Positions 1 to 12,381 of a DNA stretch of 64,000 nt are shown here, piece after piece (position 1 is the stretch's first letter; each line of letters starts with the position of its first letter). Below the pieces are notes generated by a model. That model ran no database searches. It was not told the origin of the DNA and saw only the letters and a list, made by a program, of their open reading frames with translations. A program made the position numbers and the translations under genes. The DNA is from Xiphydria camelus (Eukaryota > Arthropoda > Insecta > Hymenoptera > Xiphydriidae): the NCBI GenBank assembly GCA_963678675.1, contig OY783193.1:6331501-6395500 (forward strand). Direction: 5' to 3'.

Positions 1-1253
1 TCAAATTATTTTAAAAAATTGTACGAAAAGGATAGTCTAAATTTTCTTCACTCGCATTCGTTATTAAAGTCAACTAAATTCCAACGACAATAATTATCTC
101 AATCACACAATATAGAAGGCTGTATTATTTCCTACTATACAGCGACAACTGCGAAAAACCTTGAATAATATTTCCTGATTTGCAATGAATAAAAAAAGGG
201 AGTGCGACCCTCGTCAAAAATTACAATTGTCGCAGCCCAACAAATTCCACGAACGTCCAGTAAATCCAGTTGTCGAGGCGGAAGACGTGTCGCGAGGGTC
301 GAGTGTTCGCCAGACTTGAGATAAGAGTCCACCGGGGCGGACCGGCTCAACCCACGCGATACTATAGGAACCGCGTGGAAATTCGCTAATAAAAAAAGAT
401 ATCCACCGAGCAGGTAGTTGCAACGCTAGCAAAGAACGCCGTTCTATACACGCGATCGCCTCGCGTAAGAACTTTCACGAGTTACACTCGGCTGGCCGAG
501 CACGGCGCCGCAGAGAAGCATCGCGCGGCACGTAACGAGTGCGCGCGCGCGCGCGCGCGTCTCCCTTTCCCCGAAAAAACGAGAAAAAAAAATGGCAATA
601 TCTCGTCAGTCGATCGCGTCGACAATCAATCCGCCGGGCGGACGAACGGCAGGGGCAGGTTTCACCGGGGAGGCGGCTGAACTCTCGCTCGCGATAATCG
701 CGGCAAAAGAACGACGTCTCTGAGCATCGCCGGTACGTATCTACTCTCCGCCGCGCCGGCTCGCCTCGCGCTCCCGGATGCGAGCGAATCCGTCGTCGAG
801 TTGAAAAAGCATAAAAACTAGTTCTCAATTTTTCGTGCTCTCTCGCGCGCGCGTATTTAAATAAATACACGCGCGGGGCTGTGTACGTGCGTACGTGTAT
901 CTAGGTTTACGCAACTGGTCCGGAGAGAGAGAGAGAGAGAGACTCGAACGCGAGGGTAAAGGTGTGTTCATATATCGACGCGCGAGCGACTCTGTAAAAT
1001 AGAGGTGCCAGATAGGTGTCCCTGACTAAGGATGAAACGCCATTTGGCACAAGGTTAACCCGTACACAGATACGTCAGCAGCGTAGGTATATATGTAGGC
1101 ATTGCGACCGAGTGCGCTGCGTTAAAAAAAAGTGACACCACACCGGCGATTCTCTAATTATACGCTGCACATAGAGAGAGGTGATTTATTTCAATGCTGA
1201 GAGCCTGTGATGAAACTGATACGCCTCAGACGAAAGTACATTTGCTCCAAATA
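1..1253. other. Featureless CpG-rich DNA with microsatellites
   Basis: No coding region is supported here. The open frames are short and arginine-rich, with no recognisable domain. A pure GC dinucleotide run lies at about 541-559 and a GA run at about 923-942. I see no tRNA-like B box and no long inverted repeat. Confidence 0.6.
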
Positions 1254-1611
1254 CACTGTGTCTGGCAAAATGTGAGAAAGAAATTCCCTGAATTTTCCAA
1301 GTTTTCCAGTCTGTGAAATAGCTAAATTTCTTTACCCGCTCTATGTGGGTATAGATCTAGTATAAAGTGTAACGCTTCGATCATTTTTCGTCAAATGAAC
1401 AAATTAGCTAATATTCATAACTGAAATGAAACATTAAAATTATGTAATTTTGTCAAATCATAGAACAATAAAGAACTTAGATACATACATATACACATAT
1501 GGAACACTTTTTTTAAAATTTCTATACAAATTTTCCTTGACTTTCCCCTGACCCGCATAATTTCCTAGCAATTTCAGGTTTTCCAGAATCCCCTTCACGC
1601 CAGACACCGTG
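1254..1611. mobile_element. Degenerate inverted-repeat element, CACTGTGTCTGGC ends
   Basis: The left end reads CACTGTGTCTGGC after a TA. The right end, reverse-complemented, reads CACGGTGTCTGGC. Just inside each end are blocks resembling ATTCCCTGAATTTTCC and TTTTCCAG, at 1281-1309 and in opposite orientation around 1527-1595. This fits an old non-autonomous DNA element of about 358 bp. No open frame is credible and the right flank is not a clean TA, so the exact end is uncertain. Confidence 0.4.
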
Positions 1612-2400
1612 TCATACACTCGATGCGAATTAATTTTCTCGCAGGATCTCGTATATTCGAGTAAATCACTTCTCTCCGAGAAGAAAATATAGATAGAGGT
1701 GGCGCACTGTGTACGCGAGGTAGTAAAATACAACTGCCTTTTACGCGGTACTTCCGACGATATTTTTAGTTGGCTGCAGTACCATAAAAACGAGCGAAAC
1801 ACGACCTCGGCAACATATACTTTCCTCCGAGTGCATGTAACCGTCGCGCGAATAATACGAGCGTATCTCGCGTATCGATCTATGGAAAAGGACCCGCGTA
1901 TATGTTATTATAATTACGTGTACAACTTTGTTGCTACCTGGATAATTCCAACTAACGCGGAGCGTCAGTTCTCCGGTGCGCTATCTATTCCGCGTCGTGT
2001 ACTAATCGCTTCATATACGGGCCGTGTCGAATTGAGTGCCTAAGCAGTCTCGCGGTCGTTCTAATTAGAGAGACGCGCGCATGCAATGGCACGGTATTCG
2101 GGGAACAATTAGCGCGGAAGAGCGATGAAGGCATCGGCGAGAACGATAATCGCCCGAGCAAATTTTTAGTCTTCCATCATACGTCTCCCTTATTTTTATT
2201 AGTCGATTATTGCGATTGTGGGAAATGTGATAAAAGGGGAGGATAAATCTATCGTTCGATTCAATCGTTTGTCTCTTCAGGATGCAATGTTCAATTGATA
2301 TGTAAAGATATTAATGTAAATGTAAAAATGTCGAAATAGTGAAGAAGATAAGAATATCCGAGTCGAAATTTTAGACCTACTTACTCTTTCAGGCTTAAAT
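1612..2400. other. No supported feature
   Basis: The stretch includes an open frame of 114 codons at 1699-2043, but it has no recognisable domain, no splice-site context and no Kozak-like start. I see nothing else of note. Confidence 0.5.
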
Positions 2401-2661
2401 ACTGAGAACAATAATTAGATTCAAATGACAAAATGCGTCTACTTTGACGTGTTTAGTTATTCTAACCAAAAGACTGGTTAGCTGAACTAAATATCAAGCT
2501 ATTCTAAACAAATATTCAGTTATATCAACCAAACGTTTAGTTATTTCAATGAAAAAGTGATGAGTTTGACAAAATAGATGCAGAGGATTCATATTTAATC
2601 CAACGATTTGGTCATCGTCTCCAGGATTTTGGTTAAATTGACCGAGTTATTTTTCTCAGTG
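2401..2661 (+). mobile_element. MITE family A copy 1
   Basis: About 260 bp with one end ACTGAGAACAATAA and the other end TTATTTTTCTCAGTG followed by TA. Inside are the family A hallmarks: repeated TTTAGTTATTCTAACCAAA-type blocks in both orientations and an ATTTTGGTTAAATTGACC block near the right end. It is palindromic and non-coding. TIRs starting CACTG with TA flanks suggest a Tc1/mariner-like non-autonomous element, which is an inference. Confidence 0.75.
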
Positions 2662-3588
2662 TAGTAAGTTGATTTCCCATTGTATTGAAACTTTATTTTG
2701 AGTCTAAAATATCCGCTTTACCAAATTTTGGTTCAAGATACGAGCTTATAGATTGAGTAGGGCCGAATGGAGCATGAAAAGCATCAAAGTAGGGGTAAAA
2801 TTCCGACTCGCGCGGATAGGTAAAATCAAGAAGGATGATGTATGGATAGACAAGTGAAAATAGAATTGTATCAACCAAGTCTTATATGTCAAGGTTGTCA
2901 GGCCGAAATAAACATTCCTACTACAGATATTCAAATCTTTTAAAAGAAGAAACATTCTTTACCCCAGAACACAACCCCGGATTTTTTCCCTGCCACCGTT
3001 GTAACCTACATATCCTCTTTCCAACTTCCAAATAATCGCCAGACCCCGAAGCCGTATCTACACGCGTGCCCGAAGCTCGACACGTCACGCAGTGACCAAA
3101 CCAGTTCCTCTTACTCGAATATAAAGCGGTTAAAAGTCATTAAAACTGACAGAGGCTACCTAATTTCTATTAAGGAGAATTAACTAGCGCCAAAGTGTAG
3201 TTTAAATCATGCTCAACGATCTCTCAGAAAGAGAAGAAACGCTTCGAAGAAGCACGGACGTCTCGTTATCGCGAACTTTATCACGATAAGATACACGCGT
3301 CCACGCGCCTCGATTCCTCCTCTCGAATTTCGAAAGGATCACTTTCGACGCGGCCGAAGAGAGAAAAACGTGAAAGCGAAAGAGACGGAGAAGAAAAATC
3401 CCGATCGCAACGTTCATCGCGAAAGAACGCGCGCTCTCTCGTTTCGCCGATTAAGCTTGCGTGTGATGTAACGCGCGGAACAACGTCGAGCCAGCTGGCG
3501 ATATATTTGATGGGTAACAAGTGGCCAAATAAAAAACGGGTCACGGTTCCATCGCGAATCGAGAGGCGTAAACGTGCGAGTAGAATCA

Positions 3589-3817
3589 CACTAAGAGAAA
3601 CAATTGCTAGTGTCAAAAAAATGTTTCTTGAGTCATGAACATGTTATTTTACAAATTCTTGAGAATGCGGATTCTTGATCGAAGAATATGGTGTGTATCG
3701 TGGGAACAAGAAATTGTTCCCGCGCAAAAAAAACCATGGATTGATACTGAAATTATATTATGTTTTTTATTGAAGAAAGATTTGGTTGGTACTCTAGCAA
3801 TTATTTTTCTCAGCGTA
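3589..3817 (+). mobile_element. MITE family B copy 1 (internally shortened)
   Basis: Begins CACTAAGAGAAACAATTGC and ends GCAATTATTTTTCTCAGCG followed by TA. Internal family B blocks are present (TTTCTTGAGTCATGAACAT, GATTCTTGATCGAAGAATA, ATGGATTGATACTG). At about 229 bp it lacks some 60 bp of middle sequence found in full copies of about 290 bp. It is non-coding; the open frames on both strands come from the repeat. Confidence 0.8.
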
Positions 3818-3831
3818 TAATTACGTATGTA

Positions 3832-4030
3832 CATTATAAAAAATTTGCATAATTTTTATATAATTGTATACAAAGTTTTTATCCAATACGTGATTATAAA
3901 TATTAATATATACTCCGTTATGAAATTTATAAGGGCAATTTCATAAGGAAATATATTAATTTATAATTACGTATTGGAAAAAAAAAGTTTTCTATAAAAA
4001 TATATTAAAAACACAAATTATTTTACAGTG
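3832..4030. mobile_element. MITE family M copy 1
   Basis: An AT-rich element flanked by TA on both sides (3830-3831 and 4031-4032). The left end is CATTATAAAAAATTTG and the right end, reverse-complemented, is CACTGTAAAATAATTTG. It shares an internal block (ATAATTGTATACAAAG followed by a TACGTGATTATA block) with a second copy at 62708-62833. Confidence 0.55.
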
Positions 4031-4533
4031 TAGAAGAGGTTCGCGGGGGAGTTTCTCAATTTCTTTTTTAAAAAACGACGTATCACGACCTCCGCAGCAA
4101 ACGAACGAGTCGGCGCGATCGGCGGACAGGACAGTTGGAATCAAGCGGAGTGTGTGACGTCGCGTTGCAATTATTACGGGTAACCCCTTCCGCGTGCACG
4201 AACTATACGATACCGTGGAATTCCCGTGCAATCGGGAGCACATGCAACGTAAATTACGAGTCGCGGGGTGTTGCAACGGCGGTGTTATGAAACCTAAACG
4301 CTTTTTCTGCCTCGACCGTTCGGAGTTTCTAATTTTTTTAGCCGCCACCAAGCGCTAGTTTAGCCCCGGGGCCGCTCTAACGCTTGGATTTAACGGTAAT
4401 ACTGATGTGTTTGTGAGCTGAGCCGCCGAGCATGGAGCACCCTCGCGTATGTGGTTCAAGAGGTACGGATGAGAGAGGTGAGGTGGAAATGGACGATACT
4501 GTTTCGGATCCTTCGCACTGAAAAATCAGGCCG
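4031..4533. other. No supported feature
   Basis: CpG-rich unique-looking sequence with only short open frames. I see nothing recognisable. Confidence 0.5.
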
Positions 4534-5040
4534 CACTGAAATAAATAACCAGGTCGATATAATCAAAATCTTGGAAAACATAACCAAATTTTTTGGTAAA
4601 ATATGTATCTTCTATTTCTCTTTGTTTAGTTTAAACTAACTAATTTCCGGTTATAATAACTAGTCATGTAGTTAGAATAACTAAATATTTGGTTTAACTT
4701 ACTACACTGAGAAAAATAACTTGGTCAATTTAACCAAAATCCTGGAGATGATGACCAAACCGTTTGGTGAAATATGGATTCATCATCTGTTTAATTACAT
4801 TGACCAATTTTTGGTCAGGAAGACTAAACGTTTGGTTGAAATAATTAAACGTTTGGTCAGAATAACTTGATATTTGGTTCAACTGGTCAGTATTTTCATT
4901 AGAATAACTAAACGCGCTTAACTGGATGCGCTCTGTCACTTTAACCTAATTGTTTTTCTCGGTGTAATATTTTAGTTAGAATACCTAAACTCATTCAGTC
5001 AGACGCGTTTTGTCATTTTCGCCAAGTTATTTTTTTCAAT
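4534..5040 (-). mobile_element. MITE family A copy 2, split by another A copy
   Basis: The left part (4534-4702) starts CACTGAAATAAATAACC and ends GGTTTAACTTAC. The right part (about 4967-5040) resumes at ATATTTTAGTTAGAATACC and ends CCAAGTTATTTTTTTCA. Joined at the TA, the two parts reproduce the uninterrupted family A order seen at 22756-22881. The interruption is the intact A copy at 4705-4964, so this is the older copy of the pair. Non-coding. Confidence 0.75.
4705..4964 (-). mobile_element. MITE family A copy 3, full length, nested
   Basis: Left end CACTGAGAAAAATAACTTGG; right end reads TTGTTTTTCTCGGTG. It is flanked by TA at 4703-4704 and 4965-4966, which is a visible 2-bp target-site duplication inside an older A copy. 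Internal TTTGGT and ACCAAA blocks make the element able to fold back. This is one of the clearest full-length copies of the family. Confidence 0.85.
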
Positions 5041-7940
5041 CCGATTTAATAATCCTTTCGGTTGATTGAAAAAGCGATAAAAAAAATACAATTGTTGTAA
5101 TCGTTGAGAATTTTTTGTAAATCACATAATTAAAAAATGTCTCATTAGCGAGGAAAAGAAAAAGAAGAATACCTAGCTAATGTTCTTCCCAAACGCGAGT
5201 TAGTCGTCTGAAACGAGCAAAGCAGCAGAAATAAGAAAAAAGGACGAACAAATAATTCCGAGAATCCTCATTGGTTCACTATAAATATGACGCTGCATCG
5301 AAATTCCCCGTCGCATGGCGTGGCGCATGACGCAACGTCCCGGCGTATTAGACGTGACACAGGAGCGACTGATCCTTCCTCTTGTTCCCTCTCCACCCCT
5401 TAAACCAGGAAGGACCCCAGTCATAGAACGCTCAGAGAGGTTGAGGACCTCGGCGGGACAATCCCTCGATTTTTTGTCCTCAACACCTCGGCCTAGTCGC
5501 CCCGCCGCGCCGGTCGAGATTTCATTATTAGCCGGCGCGAGCGCGATTATTGACTTCCTCGTTAGATTGTTCCGTCGGGTAAAAAAGAAATGCATATCGG
5601 GGAGCGCGATACAGAAAGGTCTGTATCGACTGTGAAAAGGCGCTTGGCTAATCTTTCTCGAGAGATAAATCGGTGAGGGGGGCAGATAGAGAAGAAAGAA
5701 ATTGTTTATGCGCTCTAGGATTGGGTCACCCGGAGAGAAGGAGAAAGAGAGAGAGAGAAAAGTACGTTTCCATTCATTAATCATGCAATCGCTTCGATTA
5801 ACATAGATAATGCCTTCTCCTCCTTCCCTTTTATCTTCTTTTTCTTTCGATAACACATAAGACACTTTTCTATCGCTGTTTTTCTACCCAGCTTCTTCAC
5901 ACTTCGATTTATTTCTTCATCCTACCGCAATCTCTCGTTTCCCTTCCCGCTGATTATCCTTTAACTCGCAAGTTAATCTGCTTACCACAATATACTCGTA
6001 TTTCGTCTATTTAACGTTGTTTTGCAGCGATATGCTTGGTGTTGACGTAAGCATTTTAAATATTCTCGAGAGTTTTGTTTTCCTATAGAAGCGAGTGCAC
6101 CACGCTCTGCCGCGTATCGCCATATGCACTCTGCAGCGACGGAAAAACTTGCGCGCTCTTGAGGGTAAAACTCTCACGTGGGATACCCAGCCTCGGAGGA
6201 CCCGCGGCTCGGAGCGTATAAATGCGATTTCCCCGTCCTTCTTTTTCTCTCTCCCCTCCCTCTCGGTTCGTCGACGCGAAGGAATAGAAGGGGATATAGA
6301 GTCTCGGCGAAGGTGCGTGCCAAGATGCACGCGGCGATTTGTACAAAAAGTGCAGATGTGGCGAATTAGTATTCCCAGTCTGGTGAGGACCTAGACCCAG
6401 TAGCAGCCGCTGGGGATTGCCTAATACCCGCGGCAAGTAACGCGCGGAATTGGGTTAGAAAGTAATGCCACGCAACCTTCAAACGACTGCGAGTCGCGTT
6501 TCTTGCGAAATACTTTCGGTCACCCTTTTTCGAGGCTTTTTTCTCCCGCGCGAAGCGTTCGGCCTCCTCCCCCCTGCCCCTCTCGCGATCGCATTTAGTC
6601 GGATGTTCAAAGATAGTTGATTTTAGTGACTCCTTCTTTGAAAAAAATGACAAAAAATTGACCAATCTTTCCTCACTTCAGCATTATGAAAGGATAAGAA
6701 AAAGCGATGTAATGGTGTTTGTAATAAATTCGGAAAAGCTTTTAGGAAATAATATTGAGAGTGATTGAGATTTTTAATTAAAATAATTAATTTTTGTAAA
6801 AGCACATCGAAATTGTGAGGTATGGAAGGTGCTAAATCTGTCCACTTTTTAATGAACAAATACCTTAACATATTTCTTTTCTCATACTTACACGCAACGA
6901 TATCGACTGCTCGTTACGCGCCATAATAACGATTTACAGAATCTGGACACTCTGATAGCACTGAAAATTCATTGTTGCAGCATTTTAGTGGCGGGAAGGT
7001 ATCGACGAAATCTTCAAAATAATGACTCCTAATGACTTTTAAAATAAAAATTACTTTCTACTGACTTGATCAAAAAAAAATAACCAACCATTAAAAAATG
7101 ACCAAATAGGAGAATGAACATTCTATACCACGCGAAGAAGGCCCCTCTGACAGGATCGATTTATCGATCAAGGCGTCGACTTTTGGATGATGCGTAAAAT
7201 GCGCGTTGAAATTTATTCTAACGGGGATCCCCTACACGGGCGATCGAGCCGAATCAGTGCCGAGCCTCTCGAGACGGATCGGTGAGAATTTCAAGCGGTT
7301 CGATTTCGTGTTTATAAGTGTACGAAAAATGATTTCTTCGCGGCGAAGAAAAAGAAGACTTGGAATTTCGCGAGACGTACTTACATCAATATTCTAGAAG
7401 AGAGTCGAGACGTAGATCGGTCTTCTCTTCGTCGAAAAGTAATCGATAGGATCAATGGCCCCGCGCATTGGGGACGTGTGCGTTGTTGGGACGTGTGATG
7501 GTGCGTGTAACAGTGGATGCTGTATACCCTTGCTCGCGGCTATGGAATTAGGTATTAGACCGATCACTCGCTCCACTCGATTGGCTCGTCATTTCGCCGA
7601 CACCGCTGTGATTAGGCGAAAAATAAATTGAGGGAAGAAGAGAACGAGAGACGCTAAACGCTGCCAATATAGCAAGCCTTGACGAAACGAGGCCCCAAAG
7701 GCGAAATAGTTTGATTAATGTAATTTGAAAGACATCGAGCATGACGTTGGATTCGATTTTAATTAGCGTCGACTTGATATTTCCTTCCTTTGTGCTTTTT
7801 GAAATCTTCTCGGTCTTTGAATGTTATAAAATTGCAACATGTGGACTACGTTTACATCAGACGACTAAATCCGGTATTTAGCTGTATTTATAAATATTGG
7901 TATTTGGAAATATCACGATGGAAACAGACTTATATCTCTG
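5041..7940. other. No supported gene; unique-looking sequence
   Basis: The longest open frame is 221 codons on the minus strand at 5200-5865. It has no domain and contains low-complexity serine/phenylalanine runs translated from GA/CT-rich DNA. The 6000-6500 interval is CpG-rich, and several overlapping open frames there are composition artefacts. I see no inverted-repeat element and no RNA gene. Confidence 0.5.
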
Positions 7941-8180
7941 CACTCTGAGAAAAATAACTCGGTTAAAATGACGAAACGTATATGGTTAAACGAGTTTAGT
8001 TATTCTATCCAAAATACTAGTAAGTTGGACCAAATATACTTATAGTTATTCTAACTACATGATTAGTTATTTTAACCAAAAAACGATCAGTTTAACCAAA
8101 CAGATGGAGAGGCTCCATATTTCACCAAACGGTTTGGTTATGAACTCCAAGGTTTACCATATGGGTCAAGAGTTTACAGA
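7941..8180 (+). mobile_element. MITE family A copy 4, right end eroded
   Basis: Begins CACTCTGAGAAAAATAACTC and carries the family A blocks TTTAGTTATTCTATCC, ACTAGTAAGTTGGACC and ACCAAACGGTTTGGTTATG. After about 8155 the expected ATTTTGGTTAAATTGACC end is replaced by diverged sequence. The 128-codon open frame at 8059-8445 starts inside this repeat and is not a gene. Confidence 0.7.
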
Positions 8181-9050
8181 TAACGAGAACTCTGTGATTG
8201 AAGAGGATCTCACAATTCATTACTCCTCGTATCGTTCGAAAACGATTTTGCAGATCGGAGACTCTCCGCTTATCAATATTCATTCGCGTCGAATAAATCT
8301 GTTTATCGAGGGCTACTCTAACTTACAGTTACAAGTCGATTTTCGTCAATCAAATACATTATCCGATATCAGGTGCATCGACTGGGGAAGGAGAGAAATA
8401 AAAATGAGAAGTTACGCTGACAATCAACGAGAATATCGACTTTGAAAAAATAAAGTGGACGGTTGATTAGAATAATCCACTAGTCAATCCGGAGGGCTAC
8501 GCATTATACGAAATCCCAAAAAGAGAAGTTCCCAGCTCGGCCTTTGGGTTACAGGTCCCGCTGAAAAAAACGAACCAGCAGATGTTTGACGACGCCGACG
8601 ACGTTTCGATAACGGTTTCCCGAGTACGTTCGTTCGAGCGAGCGCCGACTCCCCAAAAAGCCGCCCGTAGGAGGAATTCGTATCTTTTTTCCACGGTGAG
8701 AGCAGCGCGCTATTACCATTCATTTGCATCCATCGATTTCCTACAAGGTGATTGAAAAATAAGTAGTCACCCTCCGCACACTTTTACCGTGCGGTCACCC
8801 TGTACATCCGCACCAACGACACGCGGAAGAGACGCGCTCGCGCCTCTGTTCGCGCGAACGACCGGACGTCATTGCGCAGAAAGGAGAGTTCGCGACGATT
8901 GGAAAACCGGAAGGAAGAGAGCGAAAGAGAGAGGGAGGGTCTTCTTGGCGGCATTCGAAGGTCGGTCACGGCGCGGAAACGCACCGCTTCGAATCGGGAC
9001 GTGCGGTGAAAATTGCACGTGCGGTGCGGCGAGCGGGGAAGCCCCACGTG
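8181..9050. other. No supported feature
   Basis: CpG-rich sequence with short overlapping open frames on both strands that show no domains. I see nothing else. Confidence 0.5.
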
Positions 9051-9573
9051 TACTGAAAGAAATAATCACCAGTGTCTCTCAAAAAATATTTCTTCAACCA
9101 AGAACATATGACCTTAAGAATTTTTAAGAATATAGGTTCCTGGTCGAAGAATATCTAGTCTTGAATCAAGAATAGCTTTGTTGGGACAAGAAATTTTTCT
9201 TATCGAATATTTTTTGTACGAACATTTAGAAAAATAACAGCTAAAAGGACAAGGCGCACCTGGTTAAACGAGTTTAGTTATTCTAACCAGAATACTAATA
9301 AATTGAACTAAATATTTAGTTATTCTAATGCTTAGTTATTCTAACTATAACTATACATGTCCAGTTATTTTAATCAGAAAATGGTTAGCTTAATCAAATT
9401 GGTGGAGGACCCGGCATTTCGCCAAACGGTTTGGTTATGGTCTCCAGAATTTTGGTTAAATTGACCAGGTTATTTTTCTCAGTGAAGAAAACCACGGCTT
9501 GATGCTGGAGTTACATCATGTTTCCGATTGTAGAAAAAATTTGTTTGTCACCAGCAATCATTTCTCTCATTGC
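9051..9573 (+). mobile_element. MITE family B copy 2, interrupted by family A
   Basis: The left part (9051-9222) runs from ACTGAAAGAAATAATCACC through AAGAACATATGACCTTAAG and GGGACAAGAAATTTTTC. The right part (9485-9573) resumes with AAGAAAACCACGGCTTGATG and ends CAATCATTTCTCTCATTGCG. Removing 9223-9484 plus one AA restores the order seen in intact B copies, so B was present before A landed in it. Confidence 0.85.
9223..9484 (+). mobile_element. MITE family A copy 5, inserted in family B
   Basis: Starts CATTTAGAAAAATAACAG and ends GACCAGGTTATTTTTCTCAG plus TG. All internal family A blocks are present. It is flanked by AA on both sides (9221-9222, 9485-9486). Comparison with uninterrupted B copies shows one AA at that point, so AA is either an unusual target duplication or a mutated TA. 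Confidence 0.85.
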
Positions 9574-10810
9574 GGCGCTGAACAGTTAAATGTGCCGCGG
9601 CGCGGTGCAGCGTGGGCATCAATGGGAGGAGGCGCGGTTATTCGCGCGTTTGGTATAGGGACGGAATAACTTCGCGCATGTGATTCAGCCGCGCGAGTGA
9701 GGGCCTCTATAAGCAAGCGCCTGACTCATCCGGCTGCTTGCGCTGTACGTACAAGAGACGAGGATCGTCGGAGGGCGCCGTCGCGGACGAATTTTCCGAA
9801 ACGCCTACGCGCTCGCGGCGATTCATACAGCGCGAGATGAACGCTTTAATCAAAACTCGCGAATTTCGGGAATCCGGTGAAATTCTTGCGTGACTTCCAA
9901 AATTCCTCGAGGATCGACCGCCGAGCACGTGAAATATCTCAACGGAGAATCGACCCACTGATTGTGAGCGCATCGGAGTTTCGGAAGACAATCTCGAGCG
10001 ACGTTTGACCCGATAAACAATCTTGAACCCCCTCCTTCCACGAATCGCTTCAATTTCATCGCGACGAATCGCGGCTTGCGCAATGGAACGAAATAGCGCG
10101 AATTCGGGGAAGCGGCGAATTCTCGCTAGTAGTGATTCCCAGTATCGTTCTACAGCAACCGTAGCGGCGCGACGATCCATTTATCGCGGGCACCTCGAGC
10201 TTTGCGGCGTGTTCCGGTCGCGTTAGAGAGAGAAAAAGAGGGAGGGGGGGGGGGGGTGCGCGGCGTGTGCGAGCGCGCGGATAAAAAGCCGGTCGAGTTA
10301 AAAATTGAGAAAAAGGCGCACGCGGATGGGAAGCTGCAGGACGAATTAATTGCCGAGGGGCGAGGAGTCCGGCGGAGAGATTACTCGATAAAGCTCGACC
10401 GTCACATGCGATCGTCCCTCGCGTGACGCTGCAGCGCGCTGCGCTCTTCATCGATTCGTCCTTGCTCCAAATCGCATTTTATTCCCAGACGTCGACGGAA
10501 GGGAGGGAGAGCGTTAGGTGCAGAGAGAAATGCTGCGATTCGTGGAAAGGAGAAGAAGCGTCTAGGTGTGCGATGCGTAGGCTATCTCGGGGCCGCCGCG
10601 TTATCCGGCGCCGTGGCAAACAAAAGGCGACGGAAGGGGGATCAACGCGCCTTCGTCGGTATCCCCCATCGGCATTCCCGTTAAATACTAAACGAGGTAT
10701 AATTACGGGTGCGACTACGTGTTCAATTTAACGGTGATGCGGCACACACACACACACAAGTCGGGTATTAATAATTCGATTTTCTCAGAATATTTTTAAC
10801 GTCTACCCAC
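9574..10810. other. CpG-rich sequence, no supported gene
   Basis: Several overlapping open frames of 66-157 codons occur on both strands at 9707-10731. They are arginine/serine-rich, and the overlap on opposite strands is typical of CpG-rich DNA without stop codons. A poly-G run sits at about 10244-10256 and a short CA repeat at about 10743-10757. I see no promoter motif that I would defend. Confidence 0.5.
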
Positions 10811-11078
10811 GTATTCGAAAAATTTAGACACAATTATTGACCTCGCACTTTTTCATTTCTTATTTTCGGCTTTATTTGAGCTGGGAAATGACATTTTGAA
10901 ATACAGCTTCGTCATCGTGTTATAAACCTCTCGTTGCTCTCTTGCGTTCTGATGACGTCACAACGTTGTAGACAGAAATGCGCTTATATCTCGGTGAATA
11001 ATTTTTTTTTCGGATATTTTCTCTTCAAGTTATTTAAGTATACGGATTACAAAGTTAACTCAAAAATATGAATATTTG
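10811..11078 (+). repeat. Dispersed repeat L, copy 1
   Basis: Shares an ordered series of blocks with 62905-63223: ATTCGAAAAATTTAGACA, TTATTTTCGGCTTTATTTGA, AATACAGCTTCGTCATCGTG, CACAACGTT, TATTTTCTCTTCAAG and AAAAATATGAATATTT. Copies have diverged by many substitutions and indels, so the repeat is old. No terminal inverted repeats are evident and no protein family is recognisable. Confidence 0.7.
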
Positions 11079-12381
11079 TTTTACGAGAAGACCGAATTCT
11101 AATCGAATCCCGATAAAGACATCGAAAAACAAAAAAGAAACCAAATCGAACGTGTAATGAAAGACCCAAAAAGAATGCAATTAAATGATACGGATTAAAT
11201 ACTCGTCTGACCCCACTTTGTTGCCTCAAACAGCCTCGTACTTCTTCCCAAGGGGTGCAACATATAATTGGTCAGGGTTATCGCTCATCAGAATGTTTTT
11301 GCACGTACACGCGAACGAGTGCGGCATACAGTCGTCGCGAACTCTCGTTTCGCCCGTCCCGATATCAAAGGTACGTACACGCGTCGCGGCGAACAAGAGA
11401 ACGACCTGCAGCGCGACAAGGGGTCGAACGATCAGACGACGATCGACTGCAGGGGGAACCCGCGGCGCCCGCCGCGTTGCGGCAAACCGCACCGGGTTGC
11501 ATCATCGTCGTTCACCTAAGGCGAGCGACGGGCGGTTTATACGGTTGCCTAGTTCTCTCGTTCGAGCGAGCACGATTTCGTGACGAATGATAGTGTGTCA
11601 GTAGGTTGGTGATTCCGTTCGCGGTGCGCGCCGCGTCCAAATTTGGCGCACGGTGCCCGCGATCGAAAAGGGGGGCTCCTCCTCTCCCCGCCGTCGTGAC
11701 ATAGCTATGCGCGAATAGCGCGAACGCTATACGCTATGCACGCCTACGCGCCGAAAAGACAAATCGAGCGGAAATATCGCAGCTATCCGACACCGGCGCA
11801 TCGCGACAGGTGATTTTTTTTTTGTTTCGAATCGAGAGTCGTACAGACGGTGCGTTTGAAACGCATTGCAATCTTTGACTCTATAAATGAAGTTGATTGC
11901 AGCAAAAATTAGCGCAACTGCGTTTTTCTTTAGTAAAATTGCGGTCATTATGACAATAATAATGAGGTCGCCTCAAATTGTGGTGAATGCAGCTAGAGTT
12001 TTTTTTTCCGTAACGAAATACACGAAAGGCGCACGATTTAAGTAGAGTGCACCCAAGGATTTCACCGAAAAACAAAGTCCTCGATCGCTCGCAATGCAAA
12101 CGTCGGACTTGGTAGGCGATGCTGATGATGACAGATAAGTCGAAAAAAGAAATAGGTTATCTAAAGCATTCTCGTTTGCTTCGACCGAGAGTAGAGGGGC
12201 GCCCGTGACGTCCGCAAAGGCGTCGCCTTCGATCAAAGTTACCTCGTCTTACGAGGATACGAATTCTTCGGTCAAATCGGCACGGAGCTCTTTTCAAAAT
12301 TACACTTTGCTCTCCAGCTCTGCACTGCATAGAAAAAGCAAGAGAAAAATCGACGTTCGCGTGAATATTTCTACGTATCTG
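11079..12381. other. No supported feature
   Basis: Open frames of 60-132 codons at 11047-11590 overlap in several frames and on both strands and have no recognisable domain. The rest, to 12381, looks unique and non-coding. Confidence 0.5.

Noticed and set aside
541..559. Z-DNA or regulatory role for the GC run
   Set aside because: Such dinucleotide runs are common in this window and nothing nearby suggests a function.
8059..8445. 128-codon open frame
   Set aside because: Its first third is MITE family A sequence; the rest has no similarity to anything I recognise.
9990..10160. Possible tRNA or other RNA gene in CpG-rich DNA
   Set aside because: No A box/B box pair or cloverleaf could be found by eye.
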